Shown: positions 16,175 through 25,069, counted from the first letter of the stretch. The stretch: DNA of 64,000 nt from an uncultured Fibrobacter sp. (GCA_946413655.1 CAMKLO010000003.1:1-64000); one strand, 5' to 3'. Program-made: numbers and translations. Notes: generated by a model from the sequence alone, not told the origin.

Positions 16175-16850
16175 GCCGGTTTTTCTCCAAGTACTCGAGA
16201 TACGAGACCCAATCCTGAATGGCGCCAAAAGAACTCAACAACGTCGTATCCTGCACGACACCGAGCTTGCGCATCGGTCCGATAGCAGACTCTAGGCGGT
16301 CTATTTCGCGGATGTAGCGGGCCTTCTGGCTTTCGAGCGCCGTAATTTGCGCCTGCTTGTCCGAGATTTCACGACCTTGACCCACGACGATAACAAACAA
16401 CGTAATAGCCCAACCGATTAAGAACAGCGCCACAAAAACAGCAAACCCGGGCGAAAGGCTAATCGATCGCTTTTCGTAATGGAGTCCAACAAGATGAACC
16501 TGCTTTGAAAGACCCGACTTGCGGTATTCCTCGCGACTCCTGTAAATTTCAAAAATGTTCTTGTAGCGTTCAAAATACGTGTGCAGCTCATCGCTCTCGA
16601 AAATCAAGATGAGCATCGCCTTCTGTTGCTTGACCATATTCAGAATTTCAAGGAACAGACTACGATAAGCATCCGATGTGAACCGAGCATTCTGGAGATT
16701 CACAAAGAAAAAGACACCTGGCCCGCGAACAAGCATTTCGAGTTTTTCACGAACCGACGAAAGCTGGTATTCACCAAGAATACCGTACAGCGAGATTTCA
16801 ACTTCCTCGCCGCGGTCTTCTACCTGAATGTCAATCAAGTCGGCTCGCAT
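16164..16850 (-). CDS. STAS-like domain membrane protein
   Basis: A 228-aa protein. Residues 5-110 look like a STAS/anti-sigma-antagonist fold (VEISLYGILGEYQLSSVREK ... VFFFVNLQNARFTSDAYRSL ... KAMLILIFESDELHTYFE). A membrane helix follows (residues 134-157, FAVFVALFLIGWAITLFVIVV) and then a coiled coil (EISDKQAQITALESQKARYI). The usual phosphorylatable Ser of SpoIIAA proteins is not obvious. It starts 3 nt after the GH57-like gene and overlaps the transglycosylase gene. A scaffold or regulator for envelope synthesis is an inference. Confidence 0.66.
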   Translation of the reverse strand: MRADLIDIQVEDRGEEVEISLYGILGEYQLSSVREKLEMLVRGPGVFFFVNLQNARFTSDAYRSLFLEILNMVKQQKAMLILIFESDELHTYFERYKNIFEIYRSREEYRKSGLSKQVHLVGLHYEKRSISLSPGFAVFVALFLIGWAITLFVIVVGQGREISDKQAQITALESQKARYIREIDRLESAIGPMRKLGVVQDTTLLSSFGAIQDWVSYLEYLEKNRREK

Positions 16851-16853
16851 GCA

Positions 16854-18710
16854 CTACCTCTTAGTCACCGACACCGATATCTTGAAAGCCTTGCGGTCTA
16901 GCATGTTGAACGGCGCATTCCAGAACGGGAACACGCGAATACCTTGGAACGCCTGAGGTGCAGCCGACGACGTCGCTCCAAAGATGGAACCAACAAAGAT
17001 GGATGTCGGGCGGTCGAACGCCATACGGAACACACAACCCGCTTTTTCATCACGAATTTCAAGCGACTGACCGTCAGGATACAAAAGCGGTTCTATCATA
17101 TTCCACTTGACATTTTCGCCATCGATGAGAACCTTGTTGACATCGCCACGAGACAAAAGCCCAAGTTCAAGAATCGTTCCGAAGAAACCCTTTGTATTCA
17201 CGTAAGCGAGATTGTCGATTGCATAAGAAAGAGTAAACTTGGCGGCATCGCCCTGGAACGTGAAGACTTTCTTTATCCTGAACAACGCCTTGCGCTCTTC
17301 GCTTGCAAATCCCTGTTCCTCGTCGAGCAAAATTTCTGTACCCACGTCCGTGCGAAGCATGCGATAATCATACGGGTCTGCCAGCAAATGTTTGCGGTCA
17401 TACAGCATCTGTTCCAGCTTGACCGGCGTAAAATCCACATTCGGCAAAAGACAATCCAAAAATGCGAAAGAAGGTTCGCCATCGTCTCGCCAGGAGTTCA
17501 CCAAATTAATCTTTGCACCCTTGTAGTTCCAGGCGCGCAGCGCACCGCCTATGCGGCAATCCAACAGATAAGAAGACTCCGGATTTTCGCAGAACAAGAT
17601 TTTCTTGCCCCTAAGCAAATAATCACACACATCGACGCGGAGTCCGGAAAAGTCCGTGAGATTGTCCAAGATCTGCGACGCTTTAATCAGCAAGTGGTTA
17701 GAACGCTTGCGGACCATCATGGAACGCATACCCGAACGATTGAACAAATCCCTAAAAAACAGCGGAGCCATGGCCGGCAAAAGCGCGTGGCAGAACTCAA
17801 GCCACTTTTTGCCCGAAAGCACACTGCGACCTCTCCTGTACAAATTCAGGAAAGTCTTGTGGTGCAAATTGATTTCAGGACGTCGAATCAAAAGTTCACG
17901 ACAAGTACGCGCCGTCGAAGGGAGTCCGAGATTGCGGCCTGCAGAAACAAGGAAACTGATAGAACCAGACGTTTCCAACTGATCTACAGCAAAACCTACT
18001 GTTCTAGTCTGAACTTCGTTCGTCTCCACGAAGTCCACAAGGCGTCCAAAGAAATTGACTATTTCCGCAGGATCCGACGGGATATCGAAAAACGCAACCG
18101 CAGACTTTCCACCTCGGCAGTACGATTCCGCAATGTTACGCCATGCAAGGTTATCTTCGGCAATCGCCTTGGAAAGGACTTCGGACACAGGAACAATGCG
18201 AATAAACGCACCACGGTCTTCAAGCGTAAACCAACCCGAAACAGGAGTCGATCGGCCAAGAGCATCCTGTACTGCGGATTCCGTCACAAGAGCATAGTCG
18301 AAATGGGAATGTTCCAGAACATCGGCCATGCCGGGTTCCCATACCAGCGAAGAGTTAAAATACCCCTGCGGTTCCACGCCAAGCACTTTTTTCAAGTAGT
18401 CGCGATGCAATTCCAACTGCATCGTCTGCAAGTCTTCCGGGAAAAGCGGAAGCATCGGATCGTAATAGCCGCCACCCAAGAATTCTAGAGCGCCACTGCG
18501 AATGGCATTCTGAATTTTGCCAAACATCAAAGGCTTTGCCACATTGTAAAGCGCCTCGATCATCGGGCCGTCAAGATAAATGGAACATTTCAGTTGTTCC
18601 GAATTCAGGAGAACGTTCAACCCTTCCAGCAAATTGCGCGCAATCGCCTCTAGATTCTCGTATGAGGTCGATGGCGACATCTGTAGCACAAAGGATATTC
18701 TCGGGTTCAT
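16854..18710 (-). CDS. GH57-like glycoside hydrolase, possibly inactive
   Basis: About 618 aa with GH57 architecture: an N-terminal beta/alpha barrel (LGGGYYDPMLPLFPEDLQ, GYFNSSLVWEPGMADVLEHS), then the C-terminal beta-sandwich region seen in amylase/4-alpha-glucanotransferase relatives (DUF1926-like; FTLSYAIDNLAYVNTKGFFG). GH57 enzymes carry the nucleophile Glu in an ER-VW-P motif. Here the matching stretch is SSLVWEP, so the Glu appears replaced by Ser. ATG 18710 (MNPRISFVLQ) starts at the domain border, though no ribosome site is clear. Start of an operon with the STAS-like and transglycosylase genes. Confidence 0.75.
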   Translation of the reverse strand: MNPRISFVLQMSPSTSYENLEAIARNLLEGLNVLLNSEQLKCSIYLDGPMIEALYNVAKPLMFGKIQNAIRSGALEFLGGGYYDPMLPLFPEDLQTMQLELHRDYLKKVLGVEPQGYFNSSLVWEPGMADVLEHSHFDYALVTESAVQDALGRSTPVSGWFTLEDRGAFIRIVPVSEVLSKAIAEDNLAWRNIAESYCRGGKSAVAFFDIPSDPAEIVNFFGRLVDFVETNEVQTRTVGFAVDQLETSGSISFLVSAGRNLGLPSTARTCRELLIRRPEINLHHKTFLNLYRRGRSVLSGKKWLEFCHALLPAMAPLFFRDLFNRSGMRSMMVRKRSNHLLIKASQILDNLTDFSGLRVDVCDYLLRGKKILFCENPESSYLLDCRIGGALRAWNYKGAKINLVNSWRDDGEPSFAFLDCLLPNVDFTPVKLEQMLYDRKHLLADPYDYRMLRTDVGTEILLDEEQGFASEERKALFRIKKVFTFQGDAAKFTLSYAIDNLAYVNTKGFFGTILELGLLSRGDVNKVLIDGENVKWNMIEPLLYPDGQSLEIRDEKAGCVFRMAFDRPTSIFVGSIFGATSSAAPQAFQGIRVFPFWNAPFNMLDRKAFKISVSVTKR

Positions 18711-18766
18711 GAGACAAAGAATAGAAAAAATATTGCACTTTTCCAAAGCATTTTCTAAATTTGAAA

Positions 18767-19136
18767 CGGGTAGCGGATGGCCGCCGGCTTCACGGCTGGA
18801 GGAAAGTCCGGGCACCGCAGGGCATGATGCTGGATAACGTCCAGGCGCGGTAACGCGACAGAAAGTGCAACAGAAAGCAAACCGCCTCGCTTGAATTTCG
18901 GTTCAGCGAGGTAAGGGTGAAACGGCGAGGTAAGAGCTCACCGCATTCCTGGTGACAGGGATGGCATGGTAAACCTCATCCGGTGCAAGACCAAGCAGGA
19001 TTCCGTTCGCAAGAACCTGGTGCGGCCCGTGCCAGCTGGATATCCGGGTAGGTCGCTTGAGGCGGTCGGTAACGATTCGTCCAGAGAGATGGTCATCGCT
19101 CCGTAAGGAGTACAGAACCCGGCTTATAACTACCCT
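18767..19136 (+). ncRNA. rnpB: RNase P RNA, bacterial type A
   Basis: The catalytic RNA that trims tRNA 5' leaders. Signature segments are GGAGGAAAGTCCGGGC near 18815, the ACAGAAA stretches, AAGGGTGAAACGGCGAGGTAAG, GGTAAACCTC, and the 3' conserved block TACAGAACCCGGCTTA at 19111-19126. The ends pair: GGGTAG at 18768-18773 with CTACCC at 19130-19135 (helix P1), giving about 370 nt, a normal size. It is divergent from the GH57-like gene. Confidence 0.96.
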
Positions 19137-19140
19137 ATTT

Positions 19141-19169
19141 GAATGCCTCCGCTAAGAGCGGAGGCATTC
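19141..19169 (+). terminator. Hairpin downstream of rnpB
   Basis: A perfect 12-bp stem (GAATGCCTCCGC / GCGGAGGCATTC) with a 5-nt loop follows the RNA end by 5 nt. No T-run follows, so termination is only likely. Confidence 0.5.
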
Positions 19170-19216
19170 TCCTTACTAGGGAAGGCTCCGCCCTCCCTAA
19201 AACCCTCCTTTTCCAA

Positions 19217-19246
19217 ATGCAAAAAGCTTCCTCTAAAAGAGGAAGC
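19217..19246 (-). terminator. Terminator of the 19261-19815 lipoprotein gene
   Basis: On the minus strand GCTTCCTCT and AGAGGAAGC form a 9-bp stem with a 3-nt loop, followed by TTTTT. It is 15 nt past the stop codon. Confidence 0.8.
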
Positions 19247-19260
19247 CTTCTCCTTATAAA

Positions 19261-19815
19261 TTATCTCCAAGTCCTTTTTTCTATGAATTCGTCGTAATCG
19301 CCATCTTTCCACTTCCGCTCATAATCCTTGCAATCATCTTCGTAATCGTCCACCTGCGAATGAAGCGTTTCCAAGCTTAAGTTCTGGAAGCTAATAACAA
19401 AATAATAGAATCCGTTTCCACAATAAGTTTCGGTATAATTTCTCTTGTGTGAGTTTTCTTTTATCCCATCTTCGAACTCCAAGCACATGGCCGTTTTTTC
19501 ATAAGACGTTGTATAAAAAAAGGAGTCTTCGTAATACTGAGTCCCAGTGCCGTTTTGGTCAAACGTAAATTTTTCCACATGGCCTTTGTATTTCGGAATA
19601 TTCACCTTAATCTGCTTCCAGTACGAGCCATCTGCATTTGTGCCATCCGTAACATCGCAATAGAAGCCTTCGTCCCCATTCGGCGGGAAACTTCCTGTCG
19701 TTTTGCTCGTTGTATTTGAACCGGAACCATTACTATCGCCACTCGATGCGGAATCATCGCAGGCGGTAACAGCAAACATTGCAAGCATTCCAAGTGCAAA
19801 CAAAATTTTTTTCAT
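19261..19815 (-). CDS. Hypothetical lipoprotein
   Basis: A 184-aa secreted lipoprotein. The signal is MKKILFALGMLAMFAVTAC, acceptor Cys19, followed by a Ser/Gly/Thr-rich linker to about residue 45. The C-terminal part is acidic with scattered Cys (FYCDV, MCLEF, TYCGNG, DDCKD), which suggests disulfides in a secreted beta domain; no family is recognised. ATG 19815 has AAGGAG 7 nt upstream. It is transcribed alone, 35 nt after the ABC permease gene. Confidence 0.82.
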   Translation of the reverse strand: MKKILFALGMLAMFAVTACDDSASSGDSNGSGSNTTSKTTGSFPPNGDEGFYCDVTDGTNADGSYWKQIKVNIPKYKGHVEKFTFDQNGTGTQYYEDSFFYTTSYEKTAMCLEFEDGIKENSHKRNYTETYCGNGFYYFVISFQNLSLETLHSQVDDYEDDCKDYERKWKDGDYDEFIEKRTWR

Positions 19816-19850
19816 TCCATTTCTCCTTTTTTAAAACTTTTTGGCGACAT

Positions 19851-20495
19851 TTATAAACTTACAAATTTTCGCATTCCCATAAAAGTCACAGCGATGCTAA
19901 TCGCAATAGATAAAGCGAGTATCACAACCGGTATGAACAAGCCCTGTAAAAACACCTCATGTCCCATTTGCACTAACAAAAGAAGGGGAATAATAAAGAA
20001 TAAAGTAATATGAGTTGCCGCACGGACAGTTTTTACACGAAGCGACACCATCAACGAAAATGCGGTCGTGAGGAGCACCGCCGAAAGAGCACCGAGCATC
20101 GACGCGACCGCCGCCGACACTGTAATTTCGGAATGCGAGAACCAGTAGCCAAGCTGTGCCAAAAGCGCAAATACCAGCGGAAACGGAAGAACGGCAAGGA
20201 GCTTGCCCCAGAAAAGTTTCGCAGGCGCAATCGGCGAAAGTTGCAAAAGCTCCAGCGAATTGCGTTCGCGCTCGCCCGCAAAACTGTCACCCGCCAAAGG
20301 AGCGCCCATCGGAGCCATCAAACAACCGAGCATGAGCATCATGTAACTTTCCATGCCCTGCATAATCTCGCCACCGTAATGCGATACCGCAATCGCCTGG
20401 CTCGCCGCGAGGATTACCGGCGGGATGATGAACGGAATCCAGAATCGCGGATCCCGGAAAATCAGGCGAAGTTCGTGTTTAAAAACGTGAAGCAT
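19851..20495 (-). CDS. ABC-2 type transporter permease
   Basis: A 214-aa inner-membrane permease with about six membrane helices: FWIPFIIPPVILAASQAIAV, ESYMMLMLGCLMAPMGAPLA, LAVLPFPLVFALLAQLGYWF, AVASMLGALSAVLLTTAFSL, THITLFFIIPLLLLVQM and FIPVVILALSIAISIAVTFM. The conserved ABC-2 loop SFAGERERNSLELLQLSPI, which contacts the ATPase, is intact. At 214 aa it is shorter than many NatB-like permeases. No ATPase gene is adjacent, so its partner must lie elsewhere. The substrate is unknown. Confidence 0.8.
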   Translation of the reverse strand: MLHVFKHELRLIFRDPRFWIPFIIPPVILAASQAIAVSHYGGEIMQGMESYMMLMLGCLMAPMGAPLAGDSFAGERERNSLELLQLSPIAPAKLFWGKLLAVLPFPLVFALLAQLGYWFSHSEITVSAAVASMLGALSAVLLTTAFSLMVSLRVKTVRAATHITLFFIIPLLLLVQMGHEVFLQGLFIPVVILALSIAISIAVTFMGMRKFVSL

Positions 20496-20621
20496 GGGTT
20501 AGACGAGAGACGAAAGATTATATGTTCAATGGAAAGATAGTAAACAGTAGGAAGTGGCTGGTGGTTAGGGAGTCGCTTTTAAGGTTGGTGTGATAGCATA
20601 ATTAGAAAAACAAAAAAATTG

Positions 20622-20649
20622 TTGTACAAGGCTCTCTTTTTTGTATAAT
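20622..20649 (+). promoter_or_regulatory. Promoter of the radical SAM operon
   Basis: TTGTAC (20622-20627) and TATAAT (20644-20649) are 16 bp apart, 50 nt upstream of the first radical SAM start codon. A good sigma70-like match. Confidence 0.65.
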
Positions 20650-20699
20650 ATATTTACCGGATTCGTGACAAAGAAGTTTTTGTCGAAGGAATACATATA

Positions 20700-21602
20700 A
20701 TGAAAGTATCATCGTTCTTTTATTTTGCAAATTTCTGGCTCAAGACTGTCCTATTCAAGAAGAAAGACCCGATTTTGGGAACCGTCATTGTAACCGACCG
20801 ATGCAACCTGAAATGCAAGCACTGTTCCGTCAACAACATCACATCGATAATGCATCCCTACACCCAAATCAAAAAAGAGATGCAGACCTTGTACGACATG
20901 GGCACCCGCATCCTCTTTTTCTGTGGCGGCGAGACGTTTTTGTGGAGAGACGGCGATTTGACTGTCAGGGATTTAGTCATCGAAGCGAAAAGAATGGGCT
21001 TCATGATTGTGAACGTAGTCACGAACGGAACACAGCCCATCGACTTGCCCGAAGCGGACTTGATTCTCTTAAGCCTTGACGGCGACAGAGAACGCCACAA
21101 TGCCATCAGAGGCAACACGTTCGATACCATCATGGAGAACGTCAAGAACGCCACTGCGGACAACATCTGCTTCTACATGGCCATCAACCAAATCAACAAG
21201 GATGCCGTACAAGATGTTTGCCAAATCGCAAAGGACACGAAAAACGTGAGGGCGGTCTCGTTCAATTTCCACACGCCTTATCCCGACACGAGAAACCTTT
21301 TCCTGTCCAAAGAGGAAAAACAGAAGATTGCAGACACCATCTTGCAGATGATGGACAAAGGCTACCCGATATTCAATCTCAAAGCGTCGCTCCCGTACCT
21401 TGTCAACAACAGCTTCCCCACCCCGTGCTATCAATGTTTGGTCATCGAAGACGGCAAGATTTCGGTATGCGGAAGGTGCATCGACGTTCCGGGACTTTGC
21501 GAAGAATGCGGTTACTTCTTCGTCGCGGAATACACCCTGCTTTTCAGGGGCAATTTGAAAATTGCCTTCGAAGCAGTAAGGACATACCTCAAGTACGTAT
21601 AG
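20700..21602 (+). CDS. Radical SAM protein with C-terminal Cys cluster
   Basis: A 300-aa radical SAM enzyme. The 4Fe-4S motif CNLKCKHC is near residue 38, followed by the GGE-type SAM motif (FFCGGETF) and the strands VVTNGT and LLSLDG. The C-terminus has seven Cys between about 240 and 275 (CYQCL, CGRC, CEECGYFF), suggesting an auxiliary cluster. The N-terminal FYFANFWLKTVLFKKK is hydrophobic and basic and may be membrane-associated. It is co-transcribed with the HemN-like gene 19 nt downstream. The substrate is unknown; peptide or cofactor modification is possible. Confidence 0.82.
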   Translation: MKVSSFFYFANFWLKTVLFKKKDPILGTVIVTDRCNLKCKHCSVNNITSIMHPYTQIKKEMQTLYDMGTRILFFCGGETFLWRDGDLTVRDLVIEAKRMGFMIVNVVTNGTQPIDLPEADLILLSLDGDRERHNAIRGNTFDTIMENVKNATADNICFYMAINQINKDAVQDVCQIAKDTKNVRAVSFNFHTPYPDTRNLFLSKEEKQKIADTILQMMDKGYPIFNLKASLPYLVNNSFPTPCYQCLVIEDGKISVCGRCIDVPGLCEECGYFFVAEYTLLFRGNLKIAFEAVRTYLKYV

Positions 21603-21621
21603 GCTAACGAGAGTTTTTTGA

Positions 21622-22875
21622 ATGAGTTTGAGAACGACTTTAACTAGAGCGTGGCTGACCCGGTCCATCAAGCCTTTTTTATTCAAAAACGAATACGACG
21701 ATTTTCTCCCCTTCGAGGAATGTGAGAATCTCGGGCTCTACGTCCACATTCCTTTCTGCAAAAGCATCTGCACATTCTGTCCCTATTGCAAGACCGTCTA
21801 TAACAAGGAACTGTGCGACCGCTACATAGACGCGCTGATAAGGGAAATCCACAAAGTCGGCAGTCAATACAAAAACAAAAAAGAGACGACCAGCCTGTAT
21901 TTTGGCGGCGGCACGCCCGCACTAATTGCGGATAGAATCAGCGAAATCATCGAAGTGATTCAGGAACATTTCATCGTGACAGAGGGCATCGGCGTCGAAC
22001 TGCACCCCGACAACGTAAATATCGAGACACTCCAAAGGCTGAAAGATGCTGGCGTTACAAAGCTCAGCATTGGCATCCAATCGTTCCAGGAGAAATACCA
22101 GAACATTCTTGGGCGAAAGAAGGTTGACGCAAACAAATTAAAAGAAGCCCTAAGCGCCGTGGAATTCGAAACGGTTTCCATGGACTTCATCTTCGCGCTC
22201 CCCGACCAGACTTACGAAGACATCAAGGCGGACGTGGATACCGCATTCGAAAGCGGTGCAAACCACGTGGCGATTTACCCGTTTATCGATTTCTCTTTTA
22301 CTAAAAGCAAAGTGAAAACGATGCCGAAAAAGCAGAAGAAGGAGCTATTGGACCGAATCACCGCCTACTTCAACGAGAAGGGATACCACCGCAGTTCTAT
22401 TTGGACGTTCTCGAACAAGAAGGATGCCAAATACTCCTCCATGACTCGCGACAGCTTCCTCGGATTCGGATGTTCCGCCACGACGCTCCTTCAAAAGCAA
22501 TTCAAAATAAACACTTTCTCCGTAGAGGAATACTGCAAGAGGATTAACAGCGACAAGCTGCCGACATCGTTGACCATCCGCTTCACGCCAAGGCAGAGGA
22601 TGGTATATTACCTGTTCTGGACACTTTATAGCATGCAACTGGACGAAAAGAAATTCGAGCGGTTCTTCGGCGTGCCGCTCAAGAAAATGTACGGATTCGA
22701 TTTTTGGTTAGCGCAAAAGCTCGGATTCCTGACAAAAGAAAACGGCGTCTATTCCACGACTATGAAGGGCGCTTTTTACTACCACTACTACGAGCAATTC
22801 TACACACTCTCGTACATCGACAAGATGTGGGGAATCATGCGGAAAGAGGCATTCCCGGAGAGAATTGAGTTTTAG
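21622..22875 (+). CDS. HemN/HemW-like radical SAM protein
   Basis: A 417-aa protein of the coproporphyrinogen dehydrogenase-like (HemN/HemW) group. LYVHIPFCKSICTFCPYCKT carries CxxxCxxC plus a fourth Cys as in HemN. TSLYFGGGTPALI, VELHPDN, KLSIGIQSFQEKYQNILGR and DFIFALPDQTYEDIKADV are the family motifs. The C-terminal region (RFTPRQRMVYYLFWTLYSM) replaces the usual HemN cap. True HemN oxidises coproporphyrinogen III anaerobically; many relatives carry haem or methylate other substrates, so function stays open. Second gene of the radical SAM operon. Confidence 0.82.
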   Translation: MSLRTTLTRAWLTRSIKPFLFKNEYDDFLPFEECENLGLYVHIPFCKSICTFCPYCKTVYNKELCDRYIDALIREIHKVGSQYKNKKETTSLYFGGGTPALIADRISEIIEVIQEHFIVTEGIGVELHPDNVNIETLQRLKDAGVTKLSIGIQSFQEKYQNILGRKKVDANKLKEALSAVEFETVSMDFIFALPDQTYEDIKADVDTAFESGANHVAIYPFIDFSFTKSKVKTMPKKQKKELLDRITAYFNEKGYHRSSIWTFSNKKDAKYSSMTRDSFLGFGCSATTLLQKQFKINTFSVEEYCKRINSDKLPTSLTIRFTPRQRMVYYLFWTLYSMQLDEKKFERFFGVPLKKMYGFDFWLAQKLGFLTKENGVYSTTMKGAFYYHYYEQFYTLSYIDKMWGIMRKEAFPERIEF

Positions 22876-22893
22876 AGAATACAGTAGGAATAC

Positions 22894-23226
22894 ATGAAAT
22901 TTTTGGCAGTATTTATTTTAAGTTTCTCGCTGATGGCAACAAGTTCTTTTGCGGTTTCACTTAATCCACCGCTTGTTCTAAAGATGCAAGAAGATCGAAG
23001 CATGGCAGCCTCGGACTTTACAACAGAAGAAACTCCAGAGCACGATTGGGGCCCAATAAAGTTCTTAGTTGGCGTATATTCCTGGTGTTCTCTCATTTTT
23101 GGAATTTCGTGGGCAGGGGTTGGATTAAGCAAAATTCACGATGAAGACTTTAATGCTGGAGCGATGATTGGTGGAGGCCTAGGCATGGCGGCTTTGGGAG
23201 GACTCGGCATTTGGTGGACGTTTTAA
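22894..23226 (+). CDS. Small exported membrane protein
   Basis: A 110-aa protein with a signal peptide (MKFLAVFILSFSLMATSSFA) and two hydrophobic stretches in the mature part (FLVGVYSWCSLIFGISWAGV and a Gly-rich AMIGGGLGMAALGGLGIWW). It starts 18 nt after the HemN-like gene with GTAGGA 6 nt before the ATG, so it may share the operon. No family is recognised. Confidence 0.6.
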   Translation: MKFLAVFILSFSLMATSSFAVSLNPPLVLKMQEDRSMAASDFTTEETPEHDWGPIKFLVGVYSWCSLIFGISWAGVGLSKIHDEDFNAGAMIGGGLGMAALGGLGIWWTF

Positions 23227-23230
23227 AAAA

Positions 23231-23258
23231 GGAGATCCCCGGTCAAGCCGGGGATGAC
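23231..23258. repeat. Dispersed palindromic repeat
   Basis: GGAGATCCCCGGTCAAGCCGGGGATGAC: arms ATCCCCGG and CCGGGGAT. Nearly identical to 62404-62431 apart from two compensating changes in the stem. Confidence 0.7.
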
Positions 23259-23297
23259 AACGAAAGAAAAGGCGCCCTTGGCTTATCATTCTAAAAA

Positions 23298-23338
23298 ACA
23301 GTAATGGCGGCTCGATGGCCGCCTTTTTTAATTACTGT
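23298..23338. terminator. Bidirectional terminator between the small membrane gene and ettA
   Basis: GGCGGC (23306-23311) and GCCGCC (23318-23323) form a stem followed by TTTTTT on the plus strand. The outer sequence ACAGTAAT / ATTACTGT extends the palindrome. It overlaps the ettA stop codon. Confidence 0.75.
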
Positions 23339-25026
23339 CTCGTGAGAGTCTTGTATCGAATGGGCTTCGGATTGTCGGCATCTTCGCCGAGACGCTTGCG
23401 ACGATCGGCTTCGTATTCGCTCCAGTTGCCTTCGAACCACACGACCTTCGAATCACCTTCGTAAGCGAGGATGTGCGTTGCAATACGGTCGAGGAACCAA
23501 CGGTCATGCGAGATGATCACAGCGCAGCCTGCGAACTTAAGGATAGCCTGTTCGAGAGCCTGCAACGTTTCGATGTCCAAGTCGTTCGTCGGTTCGTCGA
23601 GGAACAAGAGGTTGCCCGGCTTCTGCAAGTTCTTTGCCATAAGCACGCGGTTGCGTTCACCACCAGAGAGCTGCGAGAGCTTCTTCTGCTGAGCAGCACC
23701 CGTGAAGTTGAAGAGACCGCAGTAAGCACGGCCATTCATCTTGCGGTCGCCCACCAAGATTTCATCATTGCCACCCGTGATGGATTCCCAAACCGTCTTG
23801 GAATCGTCCAAACTTTCGCGGCCCTGTTCCATGCTGATGATTTCGACAGTTTCGCCAATCTTGAGCGTACCGCCATCCGGCTTTTCCTGGCCCATAATCA
23901 TCTTGAACAAAGTCGTCTTACCGGCACCGTTCGGACCGATAATGCCCACGATGCCCGAGCGCGGCAAGCTGAAGTTCAAATCGTCGAACAGCACCTTTTC
24001 GCCAAAGGCCTTCTGCAAGTGTTCCGCCTGAATAACGATATCGCCCAAGCGCTTGCCGTTTGCAATGTGGATCTGCGCCACCTTGATCTGCTCGCGCGAA
24101 TCTTCGGCGAGCAATTCCTCGTAGGCCTTGAGACGGGCCTTGCTCTTGGCCTGGCGCGCCTTCGGGCTCTGCTTGACCCATTCCTGTTCGCGGGCCAAAC
24201 GCTTCTGCCTGTCGGATTCGCCCTTCTCTTCGCCACGGAGGCGTTCGAGCTTCTGGTCGAGCCATTGGGCGTAATTGCCTTCCCAAGGAATGCCGCGGCC
24301 GCGGTCGATTTCCAGAATCCAGTTCGTTACGTTGTCAAGGAAGTAACGGTCATGCGTCACGAGAATCACGGAGCCCTTGTATTCACGGAGGTGGCGTTCA
24401 AGCCAGGCAACCGTTTCGGCATCCAAGTGGTTCGTCGGTTCGTCGAGCAAGAGCAAATCCGGTTCTTCGAGGAGCAGGCGGCAGAGAGCCACACGGCGTT
24501 TTTCACCGCCGGAAAGGTTCGTCACCGGCCAGTCGCCCGGCGGACAGCGGAGAGCGTCCATTGCAATTTCAATGTTGCGGTCGAGGCTCCACAAGTCCTG
24601 AGCGTCGATGATGTCCTGGAGCTTTGCCTGTTCGTCGAGGAGCTTGTTCATCTCGTCGTCTTCCATGGGTTCGGCGAACTTCATGGAAATTTCGTTGAAG
24701 CGGTCGAGCACGGCCTGCTTCTTGGCCACGGCCTGCATCACGTTTTCCTTGACGGTCAAGTTCGGGTCCAGCTGCGGTTCCTGCGGCAGGTAGCCTGCGG
24801 TGCGGCCCGGTTCAATCCAAGCTTCGCCCTGGAATTCCTTGTCAATGCCTGCCATGATGCGGAGGAGCGTTGACTTACCGGCACCGTTCTGGCCGATGAT
24901 GCCAATCTTTGCGCCATAGTAGAAGCTCAAGGAAATGTCCTTCAGCACCTCTTTGTTAGGCGGATAGGACTTGGTCATCTTGTACATGTAGAAAACGAAT
25001 TTTTCTGCTTTGTTTTGTTCGGCCAT
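23332..25026 (-). CDS. ettA: Energy-dependent translational throttle protein EttA (ABC-F)
   Basis: A ribosome-binding ABC-F ATPase that gates the first elongation step according to ATP level. The 564-aa product has two ABC domains: Walker A GQNGAGKST and GPNGAGKTT, signatures LSGGEKRRVALCR and LSGGERNRVLMAK, and Walker B LLLLDEPTNHLD and LLFLDEPTNDLD. The inter-domain linker (PtIM, RQKRLAREQEWVKQSPKARQ) and the EttA arm region after the first Walker A (about residues 95-140) are present. The start MAEQNKAEKFVFYMYKMTK is typical. It is transcribed alone. Confidence 0.95.
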   Translation of the reverse strand: MAEQNKAEKFVFYMYKMTKSYPPNKEVLKDISLSFYYGAKIGIIGQNGAGKSTLLRIMAGIDKEFQGEAWIEPGRTAGYLPQEPQLDPNLTVKENVMQAVAKKQAVLDRFNEISMKFAEPMEDDEMNKLLDEQAKLQDIIDAQDLWSLDRNIEIAMDALRCPPGDWPVTNLSGGEKRRVALCRLLLEEPDLLLLDEPTNHLDAETVAWLERHLREYKGSVILVTHDRYFLDNVTNWILEIDRGRGIPWEGNYAQWLDQKLERLRGEEKGESDRQKRLAREQEWVKQSPKARQAKSKARLKAYEELLAEDSREQIKVAQIHIANGKRLGDIVIQAEHLQKAFGEKVLFDDLNFSLPRSGIVGIIGPNGAGKTTLFKMIMGQEKPDGGTLKIGETVEIISMEQGRESLDDSKTVWESITGGNDEILVGDRKMNGRAYCGLFNFTGAAQQKKLSQLSGGERNRVLMAKNLQKPGNLLFLDEPTNDLDIETLQALEQAILKFAGCAVIISHDRWFLDRIATHILAYEGDSKVVWFEGNWSEYEADRRKRLGEDADNPKPIRYKTLTRQ

Positions 25027-25069
25027 ATTTTAGTGATTAATGGTTAGTGGTTGGTGGTTTGGCATTCGT

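Noticed and set aside
18767-19136. tmRNA or a group of tRNAs
   Set aside because: The conserved blocks and P1 pairing identify RNase P RNA. No tRNA cloverleaf with a T-loop was found by eye anywhere in the window.
19130-19312. Small minus-strand frame between rnpB and the lipoprotein
   Set aside because: It runs through two hairpins and the lipoprotein 3' end; no ribosome site.
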